64,000 bases of DNA from assembly GCA_035574315.1 (NCBI GenBank), contig DATLYW010000026.1, forward strand, positions 62,001-126,000, read 5' to 3'. This stretch comes from Candidatus Zixiibacteriota bacterium. GTDB lineage: Bacteria; Desulfobacterota; Binatia; UBA9968. Positions within the stretch are counted from its first letter, which is position 1. Each line of letters starts with the position of its first letter. Below the pieces are notes generated by a model. It was not told where the DNA came from, did no database searches, and worked only from the letters and a program-made list of their open reading frames with translations. The position numbers were made by a program, and so were the translations under genes. This document shows positions 17,612 to 26,448 of this stretch, piece after piece.

Positions 17612-18403
17612 CTAGACCGTCAGGCGCATTCCGTCCGCCGCCATGACGATCTTTCCCGAAAATTTCCTGCCCGCGTCGTTCAACAACCGTTCCTGCAGGA
17701 CGTCGGGCTGCAGATGGGTGAGCGCCAGCTGCCGGGCGCCGGCCTGCCGGGCGACCTCGCCGGCGTGCTCCGGATGGCTGTGGCTCCGGTAGTGGCCGGA
17801 ACCGGGCGGGAAATACATCGCTTCGTGGATCAGCAGATCGGCGCCCGCCGCCTCGTTTCGGACCGCGTCGCAGGGCGAGGTGTCGCCGGTGAAAAAGAGG
17901 CGCTTGCCGCCCGCTTCGACCAGAAAGCCGAGCGACAGCGGGATCGGCCAGTGCTCGACCTCGACGGCGCGCACGCGCCATCCTTCGCCCTCTGCCACCG
18001 ACCCGCCAACCATCTCAGTCACGCAAATGTCGATATCCCCGGCGGCGTCGGATTTCTTCAGGGCCTTGCGCGCGGCGATGTCGATCTTGTAAGCGTCGTG
18101 GAAAAGCGCGTCGGACATGGCCCGGGTTCCCGGCGGACCGTACACCTGCAGCGTATGGCGCCGGCCGAAGCGCCACGAGGTCAGAACCAGCAGCGCGTAG
18201 TCCGCCACGTGATCGTAGTGGCCGTGGGTCAAAAAGCAGTGGGTGACGCTCGCGGGCGCGATCCCGAGGCGGGCCATCTGTTGAATGCAACCCCGCCCGC
18301 AGTCGAACAGAAGTCGCGCGGCACCCGCGTCGACGAGAATCGCCGAGCTGCCCCGCCGCGGATCGGGTTGGGGCGACCCCGTGCCGAGGAAGCAAACCTC
18401 CAT
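17612..18403 (-). CDS. Metallo-beta-lactamase hydrolase, RNase Z-like
   Basis: A 263-residue MBL-fold enzyme: CFLGTGSPQPDPRRGSSAIL, the zinc motif THGHYDHVAD, FFTGDTSP and the late SHSHPEHAGEVA. It is shaped like the RNase Z/PQQ-B/arylsulfatase branch. Whether it cuts RNA or hydrolyses a small ester is open; the operon with a bicupin and proximity to UbiD argue for small-molecule catabolism. GGAGAA lies upstream of ATG 18403, and a promoter fits at 18470-18498. Confidence 0.85.
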   Translation of the reverse strand: MEVCFLGTGSPQPDPRRGSSAILVDAGAARLLFDCGRGCIQQMARLGIAPASVTHCFLTHGHYDHVADYALLVLTSWRFGRRHTLQVYGPPGTRAMSDALFHDAYKIDIAARKALKKSDAAGDIDICVTEMVGGSVAEGEGWRVRAVEVEHWPIPLSLGFLVEAGGKRLFFTGDTSPCDAVRNEAAGADLLIHEAMYFPPGSGHYRSHSHPEHAGEVARQAGARQLALTHLQPDVLQERLLNDAGRKFSGKIVMAADGMRLTV

Positions 18404-18469
18404 CGCCCGCGTTCTCCTTTCGGTTTCGTCGGCGGCCGTTTTAGCACAGTTGCAGGCCGGAGAGAAAGG

Positions 18470-18498
18470 AGTATCGCGGGCGGCGCCGCGCATTTCAA
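18470..18498 (-). promoter_or_regulatory. Sigma70-type promoter of the MBL-bicupin unit
   Basis: On the minus strand, -35 TTGAAA (18498-18493), a 17-bp spacer and -10 GATACT (18475-18470) lie about 67 bp upstream of the ATG at 18403. It lies in the divergent spacer between two metallo-beta-lactamase genes. Confidence 0.5.
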
Positions 18499-18575
18499 CG
18501 CCAGGGACCGGTGGATCAATGTCGGCGGATCTCGAGCCGCTTGAGCCGGCGGGGCGAGCCCTGTAGTTCTGGCCT

Positions 18576-19586
18576 ATGGCCGACCGTTTCGCGCCCCGCC
18601 TCGTCAACGGTCCTTTCGAAGATCCGGTTCTTTTCGTCGGCTTTCATCACGAGCGCCGGGCCGTCCTTTTCGACCTGGGGCGCATCGATCGCCTGAGCGC
18701 GCGGGAGATCCTGAAGATTTCGGATGTTTTCGTTTCCCATACGCACCTCGATCATTTCATCGGCTTCGATCACCTGCTGCGCTGCTCGCTCAATCGAGAG
18801 CGGGAGCTGCGCCTGTACGGACCGAAAGGGATCATCGACAACGTTCGCGGCAAGCTCGCGGGCTACACGTGGAACTGGATTCGCGAATATCCGATCGCGC
18901 TCGCGGTCCACGAGGTCGACCCCCCCGTGGTGCGCAAAGTCGATCTCAAGGCCGCCGGCGGCTTTGCGCCGGAAGGGGAGGCGGAGGGGCCGTTCACGGG
19001 AACGCTGCTGGAGGAGTCGTCGTTTCGCGTCCGCTGCGCGGTGCTGGACCACGCGGTGCCGTGCCTGGCCTTCAGCCTGGAGGAGAGCAACCGTCTGAAC
19101 GTCAGGCCCGACGTGCTCCAGGCCGAAGGCCTGCAGCCGGGTCCGTGGCTGGACGAGCTGAAAAGAATGTTGCGGGAGCGGCATCCCTCGACCACGCTCC
19201 TCGGGGCGCCGCTCGAGAGCGGGAAGACCAGGGAGCTTTCCCTCGAAGCGTGGCGCGATCTTTTGATCCTCGAGAGCGCCGGGCAGAAGATCACCTACGT
19301 CGTCGACAACCAGTACAACGCGGCCAACGCCGGACGGATCGTTTCGCTCGCGGCGGGATCGGATTTTTTCTTTTGCGAGGCATCGTTCTCGCAAGCGGAC
19401 GAGCAAAGAGCGCGGGAACGGTACCATCTGACCGCGACACAGGCGGGCCGCCTGGCGCGCCGCGCGGGGGTAAAAAAGTTCGTGCCGTTTCATTTTTCCC
19501 TGCGCTACCGGTCCGAGCCCGATCGACTGCGGGACGAGGCCCTGGCGGCGTTCGCGGCCGGCGAAGCGGATGAATCGGCAGCCTGA
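18576..19586 (+). CDS. Metallo-beta-lactamase fold hydrolase
   Basis: A 336-residue MBL-fold protein. The zinc site is SHTHLDHFIGFDHLLR; further segments are LYGPKGIIDNV, TYVVDNQYN and FVPFHFSLRY. It resembles RNase Z-related hydrolases longer than tRNase Z proper, so RNA processing is not assured. No Shine-Dalgarno is seen; it is transcribed divergently from the other MBL gene, and its stop is 25 bp from the convergent tungstate operon. Confidence 0.85.
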   Translation: MADRFAPRLVNGPFEDPVLFVGFHHERRAVLFDLGRIDRLSAREILKISDVFVSHTHLDHFIGFDHLLRCSLNRERELRLYGPKGIIDNVRGKLAGYTWNWIREYPIALAVHEVDPPVVRKVDLKAAGGFAPEGEAEGPFTGTLLEESSFRVRCAVLDHAVPCLAFSLEESNRLNVRPDVLQAEGLQPGPWLDELKRMLRERHPSTTLLGAPLESGKTRELSLEAWRDLLILESAGQKITYVVDNQYNAANAGRIVSLAAGSDFFFCEASFSQADEQRARERYHLTATQAGRLARRAGVKKFVPFHFSLRYRSEPDRLRDEALAAFAAGEADESAA

Positions 19587-19611
19587 CGGCCCGCCGCGCC
19601 CTGGACTTTCG

Positions 19612-20703
19612 TCAGCCTCGTTTGACGGCGTGCACGGCGGCTTCGCTGAACGACGCGATCACCTGCTCCCCCTCGCGGGCGCCGAGCTCCGACAGGGAAG
19701 AGCGGGTGAGCAGCGCAACGAGACGATTGCCGCCGCAGTCCAGCTCTATTCGGTGCTGCGTGCCCAACGGCCTGATTTTCAGTACCGTGGCCGCCAGCTC
19801 ATTGAACCCGTCCCGGGCCGGCTCCTGCCGCCCGACGGGCCGCAGGGCGATTTCCTCCGACCTTACGCAGAGGAGAAGCCGCTCGCCGGGTTGAAAATCG
19901 CCGCCGGCCCGGATCGAGCCGCCGGCAAAGCGAATCACGCACCTTCCCTGAGCCGATTTCTCCACGGTCGCGGGGATTCTCGTCTCGACGCCGACAAGGT
20001 CGGCGACGTTTTCGTCCGCCGGGCGGGAAAATACCTCGGCCGTCTCTCCCACCTGAACGAGCCTGCCCCCGATCAGGACCCCCAGGCGATCTCCGAATAT
20101 GGAAGCCTCGTTGCGGTCGTGAGTGACGAAAACCGTCGTGACGCCCGTCTCTTGAAGGATCTCCTCCAGATCGAGGAGAAGCTGCTCCCGGGTAGGATGG
20201 TCGAGCGCCGAAAAGGGCTCGTCGAGCAAGAGAAGCTCGGGGTCGAGAGCCAGGGCGCGCGAAAGGCTGGCGCGCTGCGCCTCGCCCCCCGACAGGCTGC
20301 GCGCCCGTCTCCCGGCCAGATGGGCGATCCCGAGACGCTCGAGCCACGGGAATACGCGTTGCTCGATGGAGCGGCGGTCCAGTCCCCGGAGCTTCAACCC
20401 CAGTGCCGCATTCTCATAAACCGAAGCATTCAAGAGCAGCGCCTGTTGAAAGACGCTCGCGATGCGGCGCCTGAGCGGCAGGAGATCGCGGCGGTCCACT
20501 TCCCTGCCCCGAAAGCAAACGACTCCCCGCGTCGGCCGTTCCAGCAGCCCCATCACGCGCAGCAGGGTGGACTTTCCCGCTCCGTTGGGGCCGATGATCG
20601 CGAGGACCTCGCCGGAGCGAACCGAGAGATCGGGAACGTCGAGGACATCGACGTCGCCGTACCGAACCAGAATGTCGCGAAGCGTTACGAGGGCTTCGGC
20701 CAT
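19612..20703 (-). CDS. tupC: Tungstate-type ABC transporter ATP-binding protein
   Basis: A 363-residue ATPase with Walker A GPNGAGKST, signature LSGGEAQRASLSR, Walker B LLLLDEPFSALD and FVTHDRNEA. A C-terminal domain of about 120 residues (LCVRSEEIALRP, IRPLGTQHRIELDCGG) resembles the TOBE/oxyanion-binding regulatory domain of ModC/WtpC. It overlaps tupB by 19 bp. The assignment to tungstate rests on the adjacent TupA-type receptor; molybdate is the alternative. Confidence 0.85.
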   Translation of the reverse strand: MAEALVTLRDILVRYGDVDVLDVPDLSVRSGEVLAIIGPNGAGKSTLLRVMGLLERPTRGVVCFRGREVDRRDLLPLRRRIASVFQQALLLNASVYENAALGLKLRGLDRRSIEQRVFPWLERLGIAHLAGRRARSLSGGEAQRASLSRALALDPELLLLDEPFSALDHPTREQLLLDLEEILQETGVTTVFVTHDRNEASIFGDRLGVLIGGRLVQVGETAEVFSRPADENVADLVGVETRIPATVEKSAQGRCVIRFAGGSIRAGGDFQPGERLLLCVRSEEIALRPVGRQEPARDGFNELAATVLKIRPLGTQHRIELDCGGNRLVALLTRSSLSELGAREGEQVIASFSEAAVHAVKRG

Positions 20704-21398
20704 CTCAGCTGCTCGCGCTGCTGGATATGCGTGAGGGCGAGATTCACGGCAAAGGTAAGAAGGAGCAGGATCAGCCCCAGGGCGATGGCGATTTCGAAAT
20801 TCCCCTTTCCCGTTTCCAGCACAGTAGCCGTCGTGAGCACGCGCGTCTGCCCGCGGATGTTGCCGCCCACCATCATCGAGGCGCCGACCTCGGATATCAC
20901 TCCGCCAAAGCCCGCCATTACGGCGGCGAGAAGGGGAAGCCTGGCTTCCCGGCACAGGAGCCAAAGCAGTTGAAGCCGGGACGCGCCGATGCCCAGCAGC
21001 TGCAGACGCAAATTCGGGTTCAAGGTCTGGAAGGCGGCCATGGTGAGACCGGCCACGATCGGAGCTGCGATGACGACCTGGGCGATGATCATGGCCGTGG
21101 GAGTGTAAAGCAGCTCGAGAAACCCCAGCGGTCCGCTGCGCCAGAGGAAGACCGTGACGAAAAGCCCTACCACCACGGGCGGAAGACCCATTCCGGTGTT
21201 GATGAGGCTCACGATCAGGTTCCGGCCGGGAAAATGAGACAGGGCGACGCCGATCCCGAGCGGCATGCCCAGGATGAGCGAGAGAAGGGTGGCGGCGCCC
21301 GATATCTGGAGCGAGAGCCAGGTGACGCCGAGCACTTCCGGGTCGGCCGTCACGATCAGCCTGAATGCTTCCCTGACGCCGTCGAAAACGAGCCCCAT
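20685..21398 (-). CDS. tupB: Tungstate-type ABC transporter permease
   Basis: A 237-residue inner-membrane protein with five or six hydrophobic segments and the EAA-type loop (GIGASRLQLLWLLCREARLP). MGLPPVVVGLFVTVFLW and GGVISEVGASMMVGGNI are characteristic of TupB. It lies one base downstream of tupA and overlaps tupC, so translation is coupled. Confidence 0.88.
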   Translation of the reverse strand: MGLVFDGVREAFRLIVTADPEVLGVTWLSLQISGAATLLSLILGMPLGIGVALSHFPGRNLIVSLINTGMGLPPVVVGLFVTVFLWRSGPLGFLELLYTPTAMIIAQVVIAAPIVAGLTMAAFQTLNPNLRLQLLGIGASRLQLLWLLCREARLPLLAAVMAGFGGVISEVGASMMVGGNIRGQTRVLTTATVLETGKGNFEIAIALGLILLLLTFAVNLALTHIQQREQLRWPKPS

Positions 21399-21399
21399 C

Positions 21400-22257
21400 T
21401 TATCCTCCGATCTCTTCCTCTCGCTTTCCCGCGATCGGAACGAACAGCGGCCGGCCGAATTTCTCGACGCCGAAAGTCTTGATCACGGCCTGGGCGGCGG
21501 AGGAGACGATGAAGTCGGCGAAAGCCTTTCCGCCGGCGGCGTTCACCCCGGGGCCGCCGGCCGGATTCACCTCCATCACCGAATAGATGTTCAGGAGCGG
21601 TTTGTCGCCCTCCAGGAGGACCGCGAGCGCGATCCGTTTGCGAAAGGCGAGGTAGGTCGCCCGATCCGCAATCGTGTAGGCGTTACGGTCGTTGGCGACG
21701 CGGAGGCTCGCCCCCATGCCCTGGCCGGACTCGATGTGCCAGCCGCCTTCGGGTTCGACTCCCGCCTGCTTCCAGAGTGCCTTCTCCAGGTTGTGAGTTC
21801 CCGAGTTGTCCCCGCGCGAGACGAATCGGGCGCGGTTTTTTGCGATCAGCCGCATGGCCTCCACGCTGCTCCTGGTCGATCTGATCTTGGCGGGATCGGA
21901 CGGCGGGCCTACGATGACGAAGTCATTGTACATGACCAGCCGGCGGTTCAGCAGCTTTCCGTCGGCGACGTACTTTTTCTCGAGACTCGGCGCGTGCGCC
22001 AGCGTCACGTCCGCCTCGCCCTTGGCGGCCAGCGCAAGCGCCTGGCCCGTGCCGACGGCGATCGGCCTGACGCTGTGGCCGGTCTTTTTTTCGAAGAGCG
22101 GGAGCAAAACGTCCAGCAGTCCCGAGTCTTGGGTGCTCGTGGTGGTCGAGAGGATGACGGACCTGCTTGCGGCTTCGCCTGCCAGCGTGTGACAGGGGAC
22201 TTCCGAAGCCAGGAACAGTCCCATGAGAAAGATCCGGAACGAGATCTTTGAGCGCAT
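21400..22257 (-). CDS. tupA: Tungstate-type substrate-binding protein
   Basis: 285 residues with a signal peptide (FLMGLFLASEVPCHTLA). The mature start STTTSTQDSGLLDVLLP is the TupA hallmark; FVSRGDNSGTH and YTIADRATYLAF are further TupA ligand-loop segments. It delivers tungstate (or molybdate) to TupB in the periplasm. Tungsten supply fits W-dependent enzymes such as aldehyde oxidoreductases or formate dehydrogenases, none of which are in the window. The start ATG 22257 is 14 bp after the regulator gene. Confidence 0.9.
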   Translation of the reverse strand: MRSKISFRIFLMGLFLASEVPCHTLAGEAASRSVILSTTTSTQDSGLLDVLLPLFEKKTGHSVRPIAVGTGQALALAAKGEADVTLAHAPSLEKKYVADGKLLNRRLVMYNDFVIVGPPSDPAKIRSTRSSVEAMRLIAKNRARFVSRGDNSGTHNLEKALWKQAGVEPEGGWHIESGQGMGASLRVANDRNAYTIADRATYLAFRKRIALAVLLEGDKPLLNIYSVMEVNPAGGPGVNAAGGKAFADFIVSSAAQAVIKTFGVEKFGRPLFVPIAGKREEEIGG

Positions 22258-22271
22258 GGGCGGCGACTTCG

Positions 22272-23171
22272 TCAGCTCGATGCGATAATCCTTCCGGATT
22301 CCGAAGTGTCGTATCCTCCCAGCGACTCCACCCGGTTGCGGAATTCCCGCGATCCCACGATCTCCAGCAGGGTCTCGATTCCCGCCGAGAAGAAGCGCTC
22401 CTTCGGGATCAGAATGTCGAAGCGTTCCTGAGCGAGAGGAATGAAATCGAGGCCGAGCAGACGCGCGGCCGACGTCGTCGCCACGCCCACGTCGGCTTCC
22501 TGTCTCAGGATCTTCAATCCCACTTCCAGATGGGTGGCGACGGATTCGTCGTATCCGTCGATCGTCCTGGGATCGATTCCCAGCTTGGAGCATTCCTGGT
22601 CGATGTAGTGGCGCGTGCCGGAGCCGGGCTGGCGGTTGATCATGCGGACGCCGGTTCGCGCGAGATCGGCTAGCGTTCGAAGGCTCAGGGGGTTGCCGCG
22701 TCTCAGCACGAGCCCCAGCTCCCGATGGAAAAGGGGGACGACGGCCACCCCCGAAGGGATCGTCTTGTGAATGAACGGAAGGTTGTAGTCTCCGGTTTCG
22801 GGATCGAGAAGATGGGCGAGGGCGAAATCCGCCACCCCATCCCGGAGGGATCTCAGGCCGGCGCTGCTGCCGGTGGTCGCCATGAAGAGAGAGACAGGCG
22901 CGCTGCGCGACGCGTAAAGATCGCGCAGGATTCCGAGGCTCGGATCATCGCTGCCCGCGGCGAGCAGAAACGCTCTCTGCTCTCGTTTCTTGCCTCCGGC
23001 CGCAGCCCGACTGCTCTCGTCGATCCATTCATCGATCAGTCTTTTAGAGAACGTCCACTTGCCGGTAACCCTCGTACACGGGATCTTGCCGTTCTTCGCC
23101 AGGTAATAGACCTTTTTCTCGTTGATCCCGAGGTAACTAGCCACCTCTTTCGTGTTCAAGAGCTCCCGCAT
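22272..23171 (-). CDS. HTH regulator with PBP-like sensor domain
   Basis: A 299-residue protein. Residues 1-50 are a MerR/excisionase-type helix-turn-helix (LLNTKEVASYLGINEKKVYY, IPCTRVTGKWTFSKRLIDEW). The rest is a PBP-like domain (PF12727-type) with ATTGSSAGLRSL, GDYNLPFIHKT and NRQPGSGTRHYID. In other bacteria such proteins accompany tungstate or molybdate ABC genes and are thought to sense the oxyanion or the cofactor. Being first in the tup operon, it probably regulates it (inference). Confidence 0.85.
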   Translation of the reverse strand: MRELLNTKEVASYLGINEKKVYYLAKNGKIPCTRVTGKWTFSKRLIDEWIDESSRAAAGGKKREQRAFLLAAGSDDPSLGILRDLYASRSAPVSLFMATTGSSAGLRSLRDGVADFALAHLLDPETGDYNLPFIHKTIPSGVAVVPLFHRELGLVLRRGNPLSLRTLADLARTGVRMINRQPGSGTRHYIDQECSKLGIDPRTIDGYDESVATHLEVGLKILRQEADVGVATTSAARLLGLDFIPLAQERFDILIPKERFFSAGIETLLEIVGSREFRNRVESLGGYDTSESGRIIASS

Positions 23172-23260
23172 GCCGCCCCCTTTGTCACGGCGCCGTTCAT
23201 AACAGGGATTGGGAACAGAATCAAGAATTCTTACAAAAACTAACGTCTAATGACTTTTTC
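23172..23260 (-). promoter_or_regulatory. AT-rich leader of the tup operon with palindrome
   Basis: This is the most AT-rich stretch of the neighbourhood. It carries the 10-bp palindrome AAGAATTCTT at about 23223-23232 and a weak TTGATT with a 16-bp spacer to TTATGA. It likely holds the promoter and perhaps an operator for the regulator-tupABC operon; no exact site can be assigned. Confidence 0.35.
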
Positions 23261-24665
23261 AGAGCAGGAATCCACGGTGACCGGGAGCAGCGGCCGGAAG
23301 GCATGGCACTCGCGAGAGCCCAGGCCTTATCGTCTTGATCGCCACAATGCTGCGGCTTGGCCGGAAGGATTAGCTGATCTGGCGGTCCTGGAAAAGACTC
23401 AGGGAATCGAGAGGTTCTTTCGCTCTGGCGCTGCGATCGGCTGGGGGGGCGAAGGGTATGGAAAAAGATGCTGCCCTTGCCGAGCTCGCTTTCAACTTCG
23501 ATTCTGCCGCCGTGAGCCTCAATGATCGTTTTGCAGATGACGAGGCCGAGCCCGGTTCCCCGGCCGGCCGTGCGTTTGGCATTACCGCCCTGGCGGTATT
23601 TTGAGAATAGAGCATCGATCTCGTCGGGGGGATGCCTGTCCCGGTATCTTTCACCCAAACCCGAGCTTCTGCAGTGTTTTCCTGAAGCGCGCCGATCTCG
23701 ACTTCTCCTCCTTCGCCGGTAAATTTGATCGCGTTGCTGATCAGATTTCCCAAGACCTGATCCATTCGGCGAGGATCTGCTTGAATTGGCGGAAGCGAGG
23801 CCTGGACGGACGTCTTGAGCGAAATGTTCTTCTGTCGAGCCAAAACTGCAAGATTATTGACGCATCTTTGGATCAGCTGTCCGAGGTCGGTGGCTTCCAC
23901 ATGAAGGTCTGCGTAGCCAGACTCGAATTTGGAAATTTCCAGGAAGTCGCTTGTCAGATCGACCAGATTCGTGCTGTTGGCGTGTATCTTTTCGAGCCAT
24001 TTCTATTGTTCGGCGGTAACTTCGCCGAACGTCCCGTCCATCATCACCTCGGCAGCTCCAGCAATGCTCATCAGTGGAGAGCGCAGATCATGAGCGATCA
24101 TGGCGGCGAAATCCGCCTGGAGCTTGCTGGCCTTCGCAAGGTCGGCGGCCTGCCTTGCCAGCTCCCTATTGGCGGCCTCCAGTTTCCCATTGGCTCGTTT
24201 AAGATCTTCGAGAAACCTCGCGTTGTCCGCCAGCGCACGGTTGAGCAGGCGTAACGGGACCACGCGGAAGATTAGAAATAGCCCCAAGCCGAGCGACGAG
24301 CCGAAAACGAAAAGTTCCCCGGCATGCAGCAGCAGCGGACGGAGCGAACGGCTGATTTCGATCTGGCCAACAGTTACGCCCGCGTCGAAAAGTGCGTCCG
24401 AACGGGTCATGACCGGCCAGTCGAGAGGATCGACGCTTTCGGCCACGAGCTGGCGGTCGTTATCGAGAATACGCCGCGTTTCGTTGTGGGCTTTTCGGGG
24501 GCGTTGCCTGAGGAATTCCTCCAGCTTTTCAACCTGAAAGCGCCACATTTCGGGATTGGCGCTGACGACCTGCGAAGCCAGAGCCGCGTTGATTTCCGCT
24601 TCTGCTTCCATGGCGGCGGCCTGAGTCTGGGCGGCCAACCCTGGTTTTTGGCATGGCGGATACAT
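23221..24665 (-). pseudogene. Sensor histidine kinase, broken by amber stop and frameshift
   Basis: Together the minus-strand pieces give a membrane histidine kinase: a transmembrane segment (LGLGLFLIFRVVPLRLL), a coiled coil, the H-box MIAHDLRSPLMSIAG, the N-box VLGNLISNAIKF, G1 KDTGTGIPP, and G2 GRGTGLGLVICKTIIEAHGG. An in-frame TAG at 24003-24005 sits between the H- and N-boxes (a Gln/Lys position). A one-base loss in a six-G run at 23626-23631 breaks the frame after the G1 box. No N-terminal sensor or first membrane helix remains upstream. Two independent lesions favour a true pseudogene over error. Confidence 0.8.
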
Positions 24666-24893
24666 GGCGGATATACTCGGTCATTATTTTGAACGATTGA
24701 ACGATTTCCCGTAGGGGTGGACTGTCCCCCCTGCCGCCGCGTGTGCCGCCGATCTCGTATCGGGGCAGACACGCAGGCCTGCGCCGACCGATTGCTGGCG
24801 AGCGACGTGCGCCCGGCTGGGCGCAATCGTATGTATTCACACGGATGCTGCGGCGACGATGCTTTCGCGGATCGTATTTCACGACCGGCCTCC

Positions 24894-26129
24894 TCAAAAG
24901 ACCGCGGGGTCGGCGGCGAGGGGGCCGGCGGGCGGGAGCTCCTCGGGGCGGCGCTGCGGGTGCGGCAGAATCCAGCGGGCCAGCAGGCCCAGGGCGAGGG
25001 AGCCGAGGCCGAAGGTAAAATAGAGCCAGTCGATCCCCGCCCTGTCCACCAGCCATCCGGCAAAGAAATTGGAAGCCGTCGCGGCGACGCCGCCGCCGAC
25101 CATCGAGAGCACTCCTTGAGCCGTGGAGCGCAGCCTTTCCGGCGCGATGACGTCGAGGTAGAGCGGGCTGCCGAGGTTGAGCCCGACGACGATCACGCCG
25201 TGGAGCGCCTGGACGGCGTGGAGCAGCGTGCCGTCGGTCGTGACGGAGCAGAGAAACCAGCGCGCACCGCCGACGGAAACCCCCACGGCGAGAAGACCGC
25301 GCGCTCCGAGCCGCTTGAGCCCGCTGCCGGTGAGGAGCACGAGCGGAATCTCGAGCACGAGCATGAGGATCCACATGTTGCGGATGGTTTCGAGGTCGCC
25401 GCCGCGGGCCCGGACGAAGAGCGGAAACAGCCACATCGGTCCGTGCATCAGAAAGTGGGCGCAGAGGGAAAACAGCAGGAATCTCAGAAAAGCGCGATTG
25501 CGCGCGAGCTGTCGCCAGTCGCCGCGTCCGGCGCGCAGCGCGACGGCGCCCTTCGCCGGCAGGAAAAAGGCAATGATCGCGGCGGCAAAGACCAGGGCGG
25601 CCGTAACGGGGAACATCAGCCCGAGGCCCGGCTGGGAGACCGAGCCGTTTTCCTGGACCGGCGCGCCGTGGCCCGCAAGGAGCCGGGGAAACACGACGAT
25701 CATGATGAAATAGCCGATCGTGCCCCATACCCGCACCCGGCCGAACGCATGGCGCCCCGCGTCGCGGAGAATCGCGAAGCTCACCGAGGTCACCATCGGA
25801 AACACCGCGGTCCCGGCCAGGGCCAGGCCAGCCGTCGCGGCGACGATCGGCCAGAATCCGCGCGCGGCGCCGACGCCGAGATAGCCGAGCGCCGTCGCCA
25901 TGGTCAGGAGCGCGAGCATCCGCGCCCGCGCTCCGGTCCGGTCGGCGACCAGGCCCCAGAACGGCTGGGCGAGCATTCCGACCAGAGGGGAGATCGCCAG
26001 AACCAGCCCCACCTCCGTCCCGGAGAGGCCGGCGTTCTCGCGCAGGTAGAGGCTGAAGTAGGGATAGAAGATTCCCAGGGAGCCGAGATAAACGAACCAG
26101 AAGAGCGTCAGCGGAACGGAGTGCCACAT
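24894..26129 (-). CDS. MFS transporter, MFS_1-like/nucleoside-symporter type
   Basis: A 411-residue protein with about 12 hydrophobic segments. The N-terminal LTLFWFVYLGSLGIFYPYFS and PFWGLVADRTGARARML (MFS loop 2-3 motif) are like the LacY/NupG-related MFS_1-like group. RVRVWGTIGYFI is another conserved loop. Substrate unknown. It is divergent from the Bug-type receptor at 26449, with a 319-bp spacer. Confidence 0.85.
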   Translation of the reverse strand: MWHSVPLTLFWFVYLGSLGIFYPYFSLYLRENAGLSGTEVGLVLAISPLVGMLAQPFWGLVADRTGARARMLALLTMATALGYLGVGAARGFWPIVAATAGLALAGTAVFPMVTSVSFAILRDAGRHAFGRVRVWGTIGYFIMIVVFPRLLAGHGAPVQENGSVSQPGLGLMFPVTAALVFAAAIIAFFLPAKGAVALRAGRGDWRQLARNRAFLRFLLFSLCAHFLMHGPMWLFPLFVRARGGDLETIRNMWILMLVLEIPLVLLTGSGLKRLGARGLLAVGVSVGGARWFLCSVTTDGTLLHAVQALHGVIVVGLNLGSPLYLDVIAPERLRSTAQGVLSMVGGGVAATASNFFAGWLVDRAGIDWLYFTFGLGSLALGLLARWILPHPQRRPEELPPAGPLAADPAVF

Positions 26130-26418
26130 CGATTTTCGAACCGGATTCTCTCACCGCCGTCCGGCGGTCCGCCCGATCACCGCCGGGTCGCCCCGCGGCG
26201 CGAGCCGTGTATCTCCAGCCGGACCGGTGCGAACCGCCGATTGCATCGGTACGGGGATCGAGACGTCGTCGGTTGACGAAGGCGATCCGGCTGGAGGAGG
26301 CATTCTAGCCGAACTCTCCGCATGCAAAAAGGCTGGTCCGCGGGCCGGAGCAGCGGCTTGACTGAGCTGGTGCATCCGCATTATGGCTAGGGGACCGGAG
26401 CAGCGATCGTTTCCGCAA

Positions 26419-26437
26419 TCAAAAGCTTTGCTTTTGA
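26419..26437 (+). promoter_or_regulatory. Inverted repeat next to the Shine-Dalgarno of a Bug receptor
   Basis: TCAAAAGC, loop TTT, GCTTTTGA is a perfect 8+3+8 inverted repeat whose right arm touches GAGGGAGG, the ribosome-binding site before ATG 26449. It could be an operator or an mRNA hairpin affecting initiation. The rest of the 26130-26448 spacer holds only a weak TTGACT at 26358-26363 with a poor -10. Confidence 0.45.
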
Positions 26438-26448
26438 GGGAGGTTGTT

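Noticed and set aside
19581..19617. Terminator between the converging MBL and tupC genes
   Set aside because: CTGACG/CGTCAG arms exist, but the loop is about 20 bases and no U-run follows.
24003..24005. TAG in the histidine kinase as pyrrolysine or readthrough
   Set aside because: The position is a non-catalytic Gln/Lys site, and the same gene also has a frameshift and a missing N-terminus.
26358..26386. Sigma70 promoter TTGACT plus TTATGG for the Bug receptor
   Set aside because: The -35 is good but the -10 lacks the essential A2 and T6 positions.
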